A stretch of DNA of 64,000 nt from Pseudocolwellia agarivorans (GCF_002000085.1 NZ_MUZU01000001.1:496001-560000), one strand, 5' to 3'; shown: positions 1 through 8,842, counted from the stretch's first letter. Translations and numbers: made by a program. The notes: generated from the sequence alone by a model not told the origin.

Positions 1-765
1 AAAGTAGACAGTGATTCAGATGTTTTATTCAGCATTGGTGGTATTTACCAAGTTAATGACGAAATTGAATTATTTGCTGGTTTTAGCGAAAACTTCTCAG
101 CAATTAAAGACGGCGTTTTAGAAAGAGATTCATCTTCTCTTACTCAAATTGAGCCTGAAACTGCTGAAAATATGGAATTAGGTTTACGCTACAATACGCA
201 AGATATTCAATTTTCTGCAACGTATTACCAAATTGACTTTGAAAACAGAATTACTTTCATTGCACCAGGTAGCGATACAGGCGGTATTGACTACACCATA
301 GGTACAAACGGTTCATACTTAAACGTAGGTGGTATTGAGTCTAACGGGTTTGAATTAAGCCTAAATTACCGAATTAACGATAACTTATCAGTATATTCTT
401 CTTACACGAATAACGATTCTACTTATGTAGGTAATGCTGTTGGATTTGAATCGGGTCAGAAAGTTGTTGATTCTGTAGACGATATGTTTGTAGTTGCAGC
501 AGACTACACACAAGGCGACTTATACGCAGGCGCATCCGTAAAATACACTGGCGACCGCGGTGCAGCTGACTCGTACACTATATTTGATTTAAATGCAGGC
601 TACAGTGCACAAATACAAAACAGCCCATTTAAAACAATAGATATTGCTTTTGTAGTTAGTAATGTAACCGATGAAGATTACCTTTCTACAGGCACAGGCA
701 ATGGTACAACCTTCTTTATTGGTGCACCACGTACAGCAACTATTACGTTTACTACTAGCTTTTAA
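1..765 (+). CDS. TonB-dependent receptor, C-terminal part (5' end outside window)
   Basis: The frame is open from the first base to the TAA at 763-765, so the start lies upstream of the window. The 254 visible residues are the last strands of a 22-strand outer-membrane barrel. Strands alternate in a pattern typical of the family, there is an ELGLRY-type strand near residue 60 and a 'VSNVTDEDYLSTG' segment, and the protein ends in a terminal phenylalanine (TITFTTSF), the usual barrel-insertion signal. TonB receptors of this kind import siderophores, oligosaccharides or other large ligands. The plug domain is missing, so no substrate can be assigned. A strong terminator follows directly. Confidence 0.9.
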   Translation, partial: KVDSDSDVLFSIGGIYQVNDEIELFAGFSENFSAIKDGVLERDSSSLTQIEPETAENMELGLRYNTQDIQFSATYYQIDFENRITFIAPGSDTGGIDYTIGTNGSYLNVGGIESNGFELSLNYRINDNLSVYSSYTNNDSTYVGNAVGFESGQKVVDSVDDMFVVAADYTQGDLYAGASVKYTGDRGAADSYTIFDLNAGYSAQIQNSPFKTIDIAFVVSNVTDEDYLSTGTGNGTTFFIGAPRTATITFTTSF

Positions 766-810
766 TCGATAAAGTTCAACACGATTAATTCAGCAGTAAT
801 ACGACTTTAC

Positions 811-842
811 ATGTTACTAGGCAAGACATTGCCTAGTAACAT
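811..842 (+). terminator. Rho-independent terminator after the TonB receptor
   Basis: A perfect 14-bp stem (ATGTTACTAGGCAA with its complement) closes a GACA loop and runs into a T-rich tract. It lies 46 bases after the receptor stop codon. Confidence 0.85.
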
Positions 843-864
843 TTTTGTTTCTAATAACCTATTT

Positions 865-1059
865 AACCTGAGTTCGGTTTAAGATATTGTTAACTCCTTG
901 AAAAGTAATAACTAAAAACTCGATTCGCTTCTAGCTTGATAGTTTTACTTAATTCAAGGCAAATTTACGCGTCAATAGCTGGCCTATTGCAAGTGAATTT
1001 AACGCAGAAGTTAGTAAAAGTAGCTGCTAGGAGAACATTTATTAAGCCGAACTCAGGTT
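865..1059 (+). mobile_element. MITE-like 195-bp inverted-repeat element, copy A
   Basis: The element begins AACCTGAGTTCGGTTTAA and ends with its near-complement TTAAGCCGAACTCAGGTT, giving about 18-bp terminal inverted repeats. It is flanked on both sides by ATTT, a possible 4-bp target duplication. The interior has further inverted pairs, for example CAATAG/CTATTG around 975-995, so the transcript could fold back on itself. A second copy of exactly the same length lies at 8648-8842 in the opposite orientation. No transposase is encoded. The right end is 27 bp before the phosphatase start codon, so the element forms part of that gene's upstream region. Its family is not recognised. Confidence 0.8.
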
Positions 1060-1086
1060 ATTTACTATTAAACCCACGAGTAGCAC

Positions 1087-2169
1087 ATGTTCAAATTTAT
1101 ATATTCCTTCATATTCACTACGGTAATAATAACTTCGCAAGCCTTTGCAGAATCATCACACCCTCAACAACTTGCAACACAAAAAATTCTATTTGGCTCA
1201 TGTAGCCATCAAGATAAGGCTATGCCTATTTTAAATGCCATCAACAAAGAAAAAGCAGATCTCTTTATTTTTTTAGGGGATAACGTTTATGGCGACACTG
1301 AAAACATGTCACATCTCGCCAATAAATATACTTTATTAGGTAATAACGCAGGCATAAAAACACTATTAGAAAACACACCCGCTATCGCTATTTGGGACGA
1401 CCATGATTACGGTGAGAATGACGCAGGCGGTGAATACCCACAAAAAGAAGCCTCAAGAAAACTTATGTTAGATTTTTGGAACGAACCAAAGAACTCTGCC
1501 CGTTATACCCGCAAAGACGGTATTTATACCTCGTACATGTATGGAGAAAACAATCAAAAAGTTCACGTAATTATGCCTGACTTACGCTGGAATAGAGAGA
1601 AACTCAACTCTGTAGGCAAAGAAAAGTATTTTACTGAACGTAAACCTAAAAATATGGGTCCTTACTCCCCATCTAAAAATCCAACAGCTTCTATGTTAGG
1701 CGAAACGCAATGGCAATGGTTAGAAGCTGAGTTACAAAAACCCGCAAAAATTAAAGTTATCGCTTCAAGTTTACAGCTATTACCTGAATTTACTGGATGG
1801 GAATCGTGGGCAAACTTCCCTCATGATCGTAATCGATTAATGTCGTTAATTAAAAAACACAAAATTAATGGCGTTATTATTATCAGTGGCGATACTCATT
1901 GGGGAGAATTATCAAAAGTAACAAACGATCTTGACTACCCTTTATGGGAAGTAACAAGCTCAGGTTTAACAGAAGAATGGAAAGAAGTTAGCCCGAATAA
2001 ACACCGCGTGGGGAAATATACTCACAAAGTTAATTACGGCGAATTATTGATTAATTGGCAGCAAACCGACCCAACTATCACACTCAGCTTAAAAGATGTT
2101 AAAGGCGATATTTTTACGCAGCAAACTTTAACAATTTCAGAAATATCACCTTATAAAAAAAATCATTAA
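1087..2169 (+). CDS. PhoD-like metallophosphoesterase / alkaline phosphatase D family, secreted
   Basis: The 360-residue protein has a clear signal peptide (hydrophobic residues 4-18, then AFA-ES as cleavage site), so it is exported. Metal-binding motifs of the PhoD-like calcineurin superfamily are present in order: FGSCSHQ (about residue 37), GDNVYGD (about 65), WDDHDYGEND (about 105) and a late SGDTHWGE (about 268). Such enzymes hydrolyse phosphate mono- or diesters, or phospholipids, in the periplasm or outside the cell. The length suits the short PhoD-like group rather than Bacillus PhoD. No phosphate-regulation site was identified. The 195-bp repeat element sits just upstream, so its promoter may be altered or supplied by that insertion. 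Confidence 0.85.
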   Translation: MFKFIYSFIFTTVIITSQAFAESSHPQQLATQKILFGSCSHQDKAMPILNAINKEKADLFIFLGDNVYGDTENMSHLANKYTLLGNNAGIKTLLENTPAIAIWDDHDYGENDAGGEYPQKEASRKLMLDFWNEPKNSARYTRKDGIYTSYMYGENNQKVHVIMPDLRWNREKLNSVGKEKYFTERKPKNMGPYSPSKNPTASMLGETQWQWLEAELQKPAKIKVIASSLQLLPEFTGWESWANFPHDRNRLMSLIKKHKINGVIIISGDTHWGELSKVTNDLDYPLWEVTSSGLTEEWKEVSPNKHRVGKYTHKVNYGELLINWQQTDPTITLSLKDVKGDIFTQQTLTISEISPYKKNH

Positions 2170-2191
2170 TAAGCCACAGCTCTTTTCATAA

Positions 2192-2216
2192 AGCCTAGTG
2201 TAAAATACGCTAGGCT
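2192..2216 (+). terminator. Hairpin, probable terminator of the PhoD-like gene
   Basis: A 9-bp stem (AGCCTAGTG with CGCTAGGCT, one G-U pair) has a 7-base A/T loop. It lies 22 bases after the stop codon. The following T-tract is weak. Confidence 0.5.
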
Positions 2217-2547
2217 CTTCAGGATAACATAATACGTTTACTAAAAACGCCCTGATAAAACCTCCCCTTCACTCGCTATATCTTTATTTATCTAACAAAA
2301 ATCACAAAAAATAAAACACTTAATTAGATTAAAAAACAAAGCATTATAATTTCATATCGCCCTTAACAATCCAAAACCTAGCTTTAATACTGAATTATGA
2401 TAATCTAAAGAACACAAAACAAGTTAACAATAAATAGTTAACAATACACAAAGAGATTGAATTAGAAAATATTTACACTACGTTTCCCTATAAAAAAACA
2501 TATAAAAAAACATATAAAATAAAAACAACTAACGGTAAGAAGATACA
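2217..2547. other. AT-rich intergenic stretch before the agarase-like gene
   Basis: About 330 bases with no convincing open frame. The stretch presumably contains the agarase-like gene's promoter, but no single -35/-10 pair stands out in such AT-rich DNA. Its only distinctive structure is the 12-bp tandem repeat at 2489-2524. Confidence 0.5.
2489..2524 (+). repeat. Short tandem repeat, 12-bp unit, nearly three copies
   Basis: The unit TATAAAAAAACA occurs twice exactly (2489-2500 and 2501-2512), followed by a partial third copy. It ends 23 bases before the start codon of the agarase-like gene, in its probable leader. Confidence 0.7.
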
Positions 2548-4989
2548 ATGAGTTTAAACATAAAGAAAAAACATCTGGTACATTGTACCCAAGCAGCTTT
2601 ATTTACAATCGCTCTCGCCAGTTGTGGTGGCGGTGATGGTAGTGATACAACTACAAAACCACCTATTGAAACACCTCCGGCAGTAGATACAACACCAAAC
2701 AATTATAACTTTGTTGACCAAACCAACCTTGCAAACAGCATTGAAGTTATTTCAAACGAAATAACGGTTTCTGGTATTAACAGCAACACTACCATTTCTA
2801 TTACTGGCGGTGAATATTCTATTAATGATGGGGCTTATACATCTGCTGCTGGTACAGTTAGCAACAACCAAAAAGTAAGAGTTAAGGCATTAAGTTCAGC
2901 AACCTCTGCTACCACAGTAAATGCCGTATTAACGATTGGCGGCGTGTCTGGCACTTTCTCTATAACCACTGCAGAAGCCGTAGTTGTTATTCCTCCATCA
3001 GGCATTCAAGTTGATATTAATTTTGACACTAAGCACAGCGTGGGTGGAATCGAAACTTTTGACCGTCAAAAGTTTATAACCATACATTCATCACCCTCAG
3101 AAAACGATTGGGGAGAAAACGATGGGCAATCAAGAAATGCTCCCAATGAAGACCCCGATTTAATGGTTAACTTTGTTACCGATAATGATGTTTATTTTGG
3201 GCGTGTAACTGGCTCTATCAGCTGGGCATTACGTAATGTTAATGAAGATCCTACAAAAACAGGATTTGTTGATGAAGCAAGCGCAACTAAAGCCGGTGGA
3301 AATTTTCGTTGGACTTATGCCAACTCTACGGCTAAAAAGCATGTTGATGCACGCCTTCCACAAATTAAAGCACGCGCGCTTGATATGATACAAGGTGCTC
3401 AACAACACCCTTATTGGCCTGAAGGTACAAATATTAATGCATTAACGGGTAATGCATGGTCATTTTCTCAAACAAATACTCAAGCAGAGCCATTAGGTAC
3501 AGCAACGGGCCACTTTATATCTCAATATTTATCAAAATTTTTCAAAAATAATGATACTGATACTTGGGAAACCAAACCTAAATATTTTGAGGTTATGAAT
3601 GAGCCACTTTATGACTTAACAACCGTTCGCAATCCAAATGATGCTAATTATGTAACACCATTAGCAGCATTTAAATTCCATAACACCATCAAAGCTGAAG
3701 TGCGTAAAGTTGCTGAAAATAATGACATTCAAGTAGGTGGTTACACAGTCGCCTTCCCTGATTTTGATAAAGACAACTTCCAACGCTGGGAAGACCGAGA
3801 TAAATTATTTATCGACACCTCAGGCGCTGAAATGGATTTTTATTCAATCCATTTATATGACTTCCCTTGTCTGGGCAATACCGAAAAATATCGCTCTGGC
3901 AGTAATATGGAAGCAACTATGGATATGATGGAAAACTATAGCCGTATTGCCATAGGTGAAATGAAACCTTATGTTATTTCAGAATATGGCGCAGCAAGTC
4001 ATTGTGAAAGAAGCCTTGGTTGGACGCCGAAAAAAGACACCTTAGTTATGCGTGCCACCAATAAAATGTTAATGAGCTTTTTAGAACGCCCTGATGTGAT
4101 CGCTAAAACCATTCCATTTATTGTGGTAAAAGCAGAATGGGGTAGAACCACACAAAATGGTGTTTCAATTCCTTACGGCCCACGTTTAATGGTACAAAAG
4201 TTTGAACGTACTGGAGTTACTACTGAAACTGAATGGGTTTATTCTGATATAGCATTATTTTATAACCTATGGGCAGAAGTTAATGGTACTCGAGTTGATA
4301 CTTGGTCTTCTGATTTAGATATTCAAGTTGATGCTTATGTTGACGGGGATGATGCTTATATAATTTTAAACAACTTAGAGTTTGATGAAGCTGACGTTAA
4401 CTTAAACGCCTTTGGTATCGACACAGCTAATATCAGCGCTGTAAATATTAAACATTTAAAAACCGACAACTGGACATCTTCACTTGAAGAAAGCAACACA
4501 AGCAGCTTACCTGATTCGGTAACACTTGATGGTGAAGGTACCATGATCATTAAAGTCACTTACAACACAGATATTACCGTTAACCAAACGAGCGAAGAAA
4601 CTAAATATTATTCAAGTGATTTTAAACAAGCTATCACGGCTAATACCGCCATTACCTTTGATATCAATGATGTTGTTGTTGGTTCAAATGGTGAAGCAGT
4701 ATTACGTTTAGGTATTGGACGTGACCACGGTAAGTCACTAACACCTACAGTTAGGGTAAATACTACAGAAGTTACTGTTCCTGTTGATTTTAGAGGCTAT
4801 GATCAAGAAACAGGTGCCGTAAATCCTGGTCGAGATAATTACTTTGGTGTGATTGAAATTCCCGTAGCCCTTACTGCTTTGCAAGAAGACAACACGGTTA
4901 CGATTCAATTCAGTGATTCAGGTGGTTTTGTTAGTACGGCAGCTTTGCAAGTATTTAATTCAAGCCAAGCCCTAACACGTACGAAATAA
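2548..4989 (+). CDS. Lipoprotein glycoside hydrolase, GH86-like beta-agarase/porphyranase
   Basis: The 813-residue protein starts with a lipoprotein signal (TIALASCGGG, lipobox LASC at about residue 26), so it is probably anchored in the outer membrane. An Ig-like segment (about 50-145) precedes a clan GH-A type catalytic barrel (about 150-600) and a C-terminal beta-sandwich. The segments ISWALRNVNEDP, QQHPYWPEG and KYFEVMNEPLYDL resemble GH86 enzymes. The glutamate of the NEP motif, E352, is the expected acid/base. E479, in VISEYGA, is the expected nucleophile. The predicted role is hydrolysis of agarose or porphyran from red algae. Assignment to GH86 rests on remembered motifs, so another GH-A family is possible. 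The choice between agarose and porphyran cannot be made here. Confidence 0.7.
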   Translation: MSLNIKKKHLVHCTQAALFTIALASCGGGDGSDTTTKPPIETPPAVDTTPNNYNFVDQTNLANSIEVISNEITVSGINSNTTISITGGEYSINDGAYTSAAGTVSNNQKVRVKALSSATSATTVNAVLTIGGVSGTFSITTAEAVVVIPPSGIQVDINFDTKHSVGGIETFDRQKFITIHSSPSENDWGENDGQSRNAPNEDPDLMVNFVTDNDVYFGRVTGSISWALRNVNEDPTKTGFVDEASATKAGGNFRWTYANSTAKKHVDARLPQIKARALDMIQGAQQHPYWPEGTNINALTGNAWSFSQTNTQAEPLGTATGHFISQYLSKFFKNNDTDTWETKPKYFEVMNEPLYDLTTVRNPNDANYVTPLAAFKFHNTIKAEVRKVAENNDIQVGGYTVAFPDFDKDNFQRWEDRDKLFIDTSGAEMDFYSIHLYDFPCLGNTEKYRSGSNMEATMDMMENYSRIAIGEMKPYVISEYGAASHCERSLGWTPKKDTLVMRATNKMLMSFLERPDVIAKTIPFIVVKAEWGRTTQNGVSIPYGPRLMVQKFERTGVTTETEWVYSDIALFYNLWAEVNGTRVDTWSSDLDIQVDAYVDGDDAYIILNNLEFDEADVNLNAFGIDTANISAVNIKHLKTDNWTSSLEESNTSSLPDSVTLDGEGTMIIKVTYNTDITVNQTSEETKYYSSDFKQAITANTAITFDINDVVVGSNGEAVLRLGIGRDHGKSLTPTVRVNTTEVTVPVDFRGYDQETGAVNPGRDNYFGVIEIPVALTALQEDNTVTIQFSDSGGFVSTAALQVFNSSQALTRTK

Positions 4990-5010
4990 AATTTTGTTCT
5001 AATATAGGCT

Positions 5011-5048
5011 AAGATAAACCGAGACAATTAAATGTTTTGGTTTATCTT
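5011..5048. terminator. Long hairpin between convergent genes
   Basis: A 16-bp stem (AAGATAAACC plus GAGACA against TGTTTT plus GGTTTATCTT, two G-U pairs) has a 6-base loop. It lies between the convergent agarase-like gene and the efflux gene and could terminate both. Flanking T-tracts are poor. Confidence 0.55.
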
Positions 5049-5056
5049 CCCACCGA

Positions 5057-6292
5057 CTACACCGCTAGATCCTTTTTAGTGATCACTGCTTGCACTGAAT
5101 TAATCCACTTAAATAACAATAAAATCGTTACTGAGGCAGCTAAAAAACTTAGCGTTAAAACATAGGTAGTGCCATCGAAAAATTGACCAATAACAATGGC
5201 AATTAATACTGACATTAGCGTAGATACAGAACCAACAATAGCAGCCCCCATACCAGCCATATTCCCTAGAGGTTCCATCGATAATGCAGTTAAATTACCA
5301 AAAGTAAGACCTAAACAAAAAAATAAAATTAACAAATAAATAGTTGTTATCCATAAAGGCGGTAAACCATCAAAAAAAAGAGAAGTAACAAAAAACACAA
5401 TTGACGATACGGCTAATAGCGATAAAGAAATCGATGCTATTTTTAACATGCCATGCTTAACAACATGTTTACCATTAACAAACGAAGCAATACCTAAAAC
5501 AAAAGCAATACCTGCAAAATATAGAGGAAAATATTCACCTAACGCATAAGAAAATTGTAGTAATTGCTGCGAAGAACCCAGAAAGAAAACAAAAGGTCCT
5601 GTAATAAAACCTGAAGCAACAACATAACCAATAATTTTACGATCAGTAAAAATGATATGGAAAGACTGCTTTACCCTTAACCAAGTAAAATCGGTTCTGT
5701 CTGCAACCGCTAAAGTTTCTCCTTGCCTGATTAAATACCAAAATAATGAAATTAAACCAACAAGCCCAGTAAAAATAAAAATAGCTTGCCAATTAAATAA
5801 CGTTAGTATCGATTGCCCAATAATAGGCGCCAGCATAGGCACTAATATAAAGATCATCATAATAAAAGACATCACTTTAGCCATGCGTCTTCCACTATAT
5901 AAATCTCGTACAATAGCGGTTGATAATACTCTAGCCACTGAAACACCAAAGCCCTGTAAAAATCGGCTAAACAGCATGGTGTCGTAATCTCTCGCTATAA
6001 TAGCTAACAGGCTTCCTATAAAAAATATAGAGTAACCGATTAACATGCTTTTACGGCGACCTATCGAATCAGACAAAGGCCCAAATAAAAATTGTCCCAG
6101 CGCTAAACCTATAAATAAAAAACCAACCATTAGCTGATTATCATTAGGATCTTTATTCCCCATAGAATCACCTATAGCACCTAAGGCTGGTAAAATAGAA
6201 TCTATCGATAAAGCAACTAATGACATAACAAGTGCCATCAAACCAACAAATTCTTTAAAGGGTAACGTGTGTTTTTGATAATGTATAAACAT
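5057..6292 (-). CDS. Bcr/CflA-type MFS drug-efflux transporter
   Basis: The 411-residue protein has twelve predicted membrane spans and belongs to the drug:proton antiporter branch of the major facilitator superfamily. The conserved loop GPLSDSIGRRKSM, between spans 2 and 3, is the family A-motif. LPALGAIG in span 1 and SRFLQGFGVSVARV in span 4 match Bcr/CflA proteins. Such pumps export antibiotics such as bicyclomycin, or amphiphiles and sulfonamides. The true substrate is unknown. The start codon is 5 bases after the stop of the upstream cytochrome b561 gene, so the two are probably cotranscribed. Confidence 0.85.
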   Translation of the reverse strand: MFIHYQKHTLPFKEFVGLMALVMSLVALSIDSILPALGAIGDSMGNKDPNDNQLMVGFLFIGLALGQFLFGPLSDSIGRRKSMLIGYSIFFIGSLLAIIARDYDTMLFSRFLQGFGVSVARVLSTAIVRDLYSGRRMAKVMSFIMMIFILVPMLAPIIGQSILTLFNWQAIFIFTGLVGLISLFWYLIRQGETLAVADRTDFTWLRVKQSFHIIFTDRKIIGYVVASGFITGPFVFFLGSSQQLLQFSYALGEYFPLYFAGIAFVLGIASFVNGKHVVKHGMLKIASISLSLLAVSSIVFFVTSLFFDGLPPLWITTIYLLILFFCLGLTFGNLTALSMEPLGNMAGMGAAIVGSVSTLMSVLIAIVIGQFFDGTTYVLTLSFLAASVTILLLFKWINSVQAVITKKDLAV

Positions 6293-6297
6293 ATGGA

Positions 6298-6846
6298 TTA
6301 CTTACCTAACATACGCGAAAGCGTAGTATCTTTATCAATAATATGATGTTTAAAGGCACCTACTACATGTAAAGCAATAGCTGCCATTAATATATAACCA
6401 TTATATTCATGAGCAATATGGCCAAAATCACTCCAAAATTCACTTAATGGTACAACAACAGAAGGATCTTCAAGGCTATGATTACTTGGAAAAATTTCTA
6501 AGCCAAATATACCAAAACCATGACCACTCCCTCCGGAATATAACATTCCAAAAATAGGCATTAAAACAGTAGATACAATTAAAACCCAGTGAGTAGCACT
6601 CGCTAATACAACTTCATGTTTAGGGTAATTAGATGCGTGTTCAGGCCAACCTTTTTTTATACGCCAAACAACACGTATTAAAACAAACGCAACTAATATA
6701 ACCCCTAATGATTTATGAATTTGATAATACTGATACAGCTCAAAATTAGTCATATACCAGCCCAAAGCTAGCAAACCTATAATTGAAAAAGCAATAAACC
6801 AATGAAGTACAATTGTAATTTTACTAAGGCGCTTTGTAGTAACCAT
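6298..6846 (-). CDS. Cytochrome b561 family membrane protein
   Basis: The 182-residue protein has four membrane spans and the histidines expected of a bacterial b561 (CybB-like) di-haem protein. These are H15 in VLHWFIAF, H44 in YQIHKSLG, and later ATHWVL and IALHVVGAFKHH. It would move electrons in the inner membrane, with quinol or superoxide as possible partners. It is the first gene of a two-gene leftward unit with the Bcr/CflA pump and is divergent from the LysR gene at 6999, which may control the pair. Confidence 0.85.
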   Translation of the reverse strand: MVTTKRLSKITIVLHWFIAFSIIGLLALGWYMTNFELYQYYQIHKSLGVILVAFVLIRVVWRIKKGWPEHASNYPKHEVVLASATHWVLIVSTVLMPIFGMLYSGGSGHGFGIFGLEIFPSNHSLEDPSVVVPLSEFWSDFGHIAHEYNGYILMAAIALHVVGAFKHHIIDKDTTLSRMLGK

Positions 6847-6998
6847 TTATGTTCCTGTACGAAGATTAAAAATAAAGAATAAATTTTGATTAGTTGGATG
6901 TATTTAACAGATCCAAGGTATATTAAACAGATCATAGACAATTCACATTAAGTGATAAATAATATAAAAATGAATTCACCTTTCATAATAAGTGAACA

Positions 6999-7886
6999 AT
7001 GAACTTACTCAAATCAATCGAAGTTTTTCAAGAAGTATGCAAACACAAAAGCTTTAGCAAAGCCGCTAACCATTTAAATTTGGTGCCTTCAGCAGTGAGT
7101 AGGCAAATAAATGAATTAGAAAAACACTTAAATACACGATTAATCAATAGAACAACACGTTCAATCAGCTTAACCAATGATGGCAGACGTTATTTGCAAA
7201 AAATGGACGTTATTACACAAAACGTTGGAGAGTTAATTTCTTTAAGTACCGACGAAAAAATAGTAAAAGATCATATCCACTTTACTGCGCCTCCTGTATT
7301 AGGTGAAAACATACTGCAAAATGCGCTAAATGAATATTCTCAAAAATACCCCAATGTTTCCTTGTCGTTAAATTTCGTCAATCGAGAAGTTAATCTTGTA
7401 GAAGAAGGTTATGATTTAGCGGTAAGAATAGGAGTATTAGAAGATTCGAACTTGATTTCTCGTCAAATTCACCTTTTCCCTCTTATTGTCGTTGCAAGCC
7501 CAAGTTATCTAAAAAAATACGGGATACCTGCTCACCCAAAAGAGTTAACAAATCATAACTGTATTATTAATACCATAATGAAAACCCCATTTAAGTGGAA
7601 GTTTATCGATGAAAAGAAAAATATATTGGTAAAAGTAAAAGGGAATTTAGAAGCAAATAACGATATTATGCTACAAAGGTTTGCTACCGCAGGATTAGGT
7701 ATTTCATATATACCTGACTTTATGGCACAAGAACAAATAAACAAAGGAGAACTCGTTCAATTACTCACAGAATTTATGCCTCAACCTCTACCTATTTCAG
7801 TTGTTTACCCCAGCAGAAAACATTTAAGCACCGCTAAAAGAAAGTTTATTGATACCCTAATTGAGCATTTATCTCATCACAGGTGA
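6999..7886 (+). CDS. LysR-family transcriptional regulator
   Basis: The 295-residue protein has the LysR winged-helix at its N-terminus (FQEVCKHKSFSKAANHLNLVPSAVSRQINELE, about residues 9-40) and a periplasmic-binding-like effector domain in the rest. It most resembles the group with DLAVRIG and GLGISYIPDF segments, often linked to drug, aldehyde or redox genes. It is divergent from cytochrome b561/bcr with a 152-bp gap, the usual arrangement for a LysR regulator of the neighbouring unit. The effector is unknown. Confidence 0.9.
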   Translation: MNLLKSIEVFQEVCKHKSFSKAANHLNLVPSAVSRQINELEKHLNTRLINRTTRSISLTNDGRRYLQKMDVITQNVGELISLSTDEKIVKDHIHFTAPPVLGENILQNALNEYSQKYPNVSLSLNFVNREVNLVEEGYDLAVRIGVLEDSNLISRQIHLFPLIVVASPSYLKKYGIPAHPKELTNHNCIINTIMKTPFKWKFIDEKKNILVKVKGNLEANNDIMLQRFATAGLGISYIPDFMAQEQINKGELVQLLTEFMPQPLPISVVYPSRKHLSTAKRKFIDTLIEHLSHHR

Positions 7887-7901
7887 GGATAATACTCTAT
7901 T

Positions 7902-8543
7902 TTATTCATGGGCTATCACAGCAGAACTACGTTTTAACTGCTCAAGAAGTAAATCTTCGTTTTCAGTAATGTGCTTTCTTTCTAATAGATTTTGTTTTTG
8001 TTCAAGTAACGACTCCATGTGACCTTTTATAATTTTATTCAAAGACTGCTCTTGCTCTTTGGTTATACTCCCATTTTTAGCGTTTTCGCTGACCTCCTCC
8101 CTAGCAATTTCTAATAATTCCATACGAACTTCAATGCGCTTAACATCAAGATAATTGATACCTAAACTGTTATATAAAATAGCTATTTCAATTTCATCAC
8201 GTTCGATTTTAACCTCAATAGGATGATCCATAATTTCATCAATATTGTTACTTAAATAATCAAATGGCTCTAACTTTTTATTGGTAATATTATTTGTTTC
8301 TAATTCAGTATTAGACTTAGCTTTAATTTGATTAAAAAGACTTCTTACTTCTTCAGGATTTATACTTGTAATTTTAGTTGAACGCCTAAGTTCATCTATC
8401 GAGTTACTCGTGGAAGACTTATTTTCAATGGCACTAGTATACGACGACGTTCCTTCGACACTCTGGTTTGATGGTTTTTGTGATAATGCTGAAAGTTGCG
8501 ACAATACACTTTGCGAAGTTGTTAACGTGATAGCAGCAGACAT
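7902..8543 (-). CDS. Unrecognised protein, serine-rich N-terminus and C-terminal coiled coil
   Basis: I do not recognise a family. The 213-residue product has no signal peptide or membrane span. The first 55 residues are rich in serine, threonine and glutamine and look disordered. The middle (about 85-130) is acidic with a regular EIEIAILYNSLGI helix. The C-terminal 80 residues are strongly charged and heptad-like (EQKQNLLERKHITENEDLLLEQLKR), suggesting a coiled coil. The stop lies only 15 bases from the convergent LysR stop. The 195-bp repeat element is 105 bases upstream of the start. A cytoplasmic or secreted helical protein is all that can be inferred. Confidence 0.65.
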   Translation of the reverse strand: MSAAITLTTSQSVLSQLSALSQKPSNQSVEGTSSYTSAIENKSSTSNSIDELRRSTKITSINPEEVRSLFNQIKAKSNTELETNNITNKKLEPFDYLSNNIDEIMDHPIEVKIERDEIEIAILYNSLGINYLDVKRIEVRMELLEIAREEVSENAKNGSITKEQEQSLNKIIKGHMESLLEQKQNLLERKHITENEDLLLEQLKRSSAVIAHE

Positions 8544-8647
8544 AGTAGTTCCTTTACAGTAGGTATTTATCTGATGCTACCTGCATAAACCGAACCAAAA
8601 TAAAGAGAATATCAAAGCTAATAAACTTAAGGAGGTTCAGGTTAAAT

Positions 8648-8842
8648 AACCTGAGTTTAACTTAATAAATGTTCTTCTAGCCGCTATTTTTACTAACTTC
8701 GGCGTTAAATTCACTTGCAATAGACCAGCTATTGACGCATAAATTTGCCTTGAATTAAGTAAAAATATCAAGCTAGAAGCAAACCAAGATTTTAATATTT
8801 ATTTTTCAATGAATTAACTACTTATTAAACCGAACTCAGGTT
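8648..8842 (-). mobile_element. MITE-like 195-bp inverted-repeat element, copy B
   Basis: This copy is the reverse complement of 865-1059 with exactly the same length and high identity, including the inner stretch around TTCACTTGCAATAGACCAGC. It is flanked by AAAT on both sides, which becomes ATTT when turned to the orientation of copy A. Both copies therefore sit in the same tetranucleotide. Its left terminal repeat has diverged (CTGAGTTTAACTT). Immediately outside, 8638-8647 reads CAGGTTAAAT, which matches the element's own other end plus flank, as if a second element had once abutted here. No coding capacity was found. Confidence 0.8.

Noticed and set aside
936-1205. An 89-codon open frame on the plus strand
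   Set aside because: It starts inside the inverted-repeat element and runs into the phosphatase gene in another frame; no ribosome site or family features.
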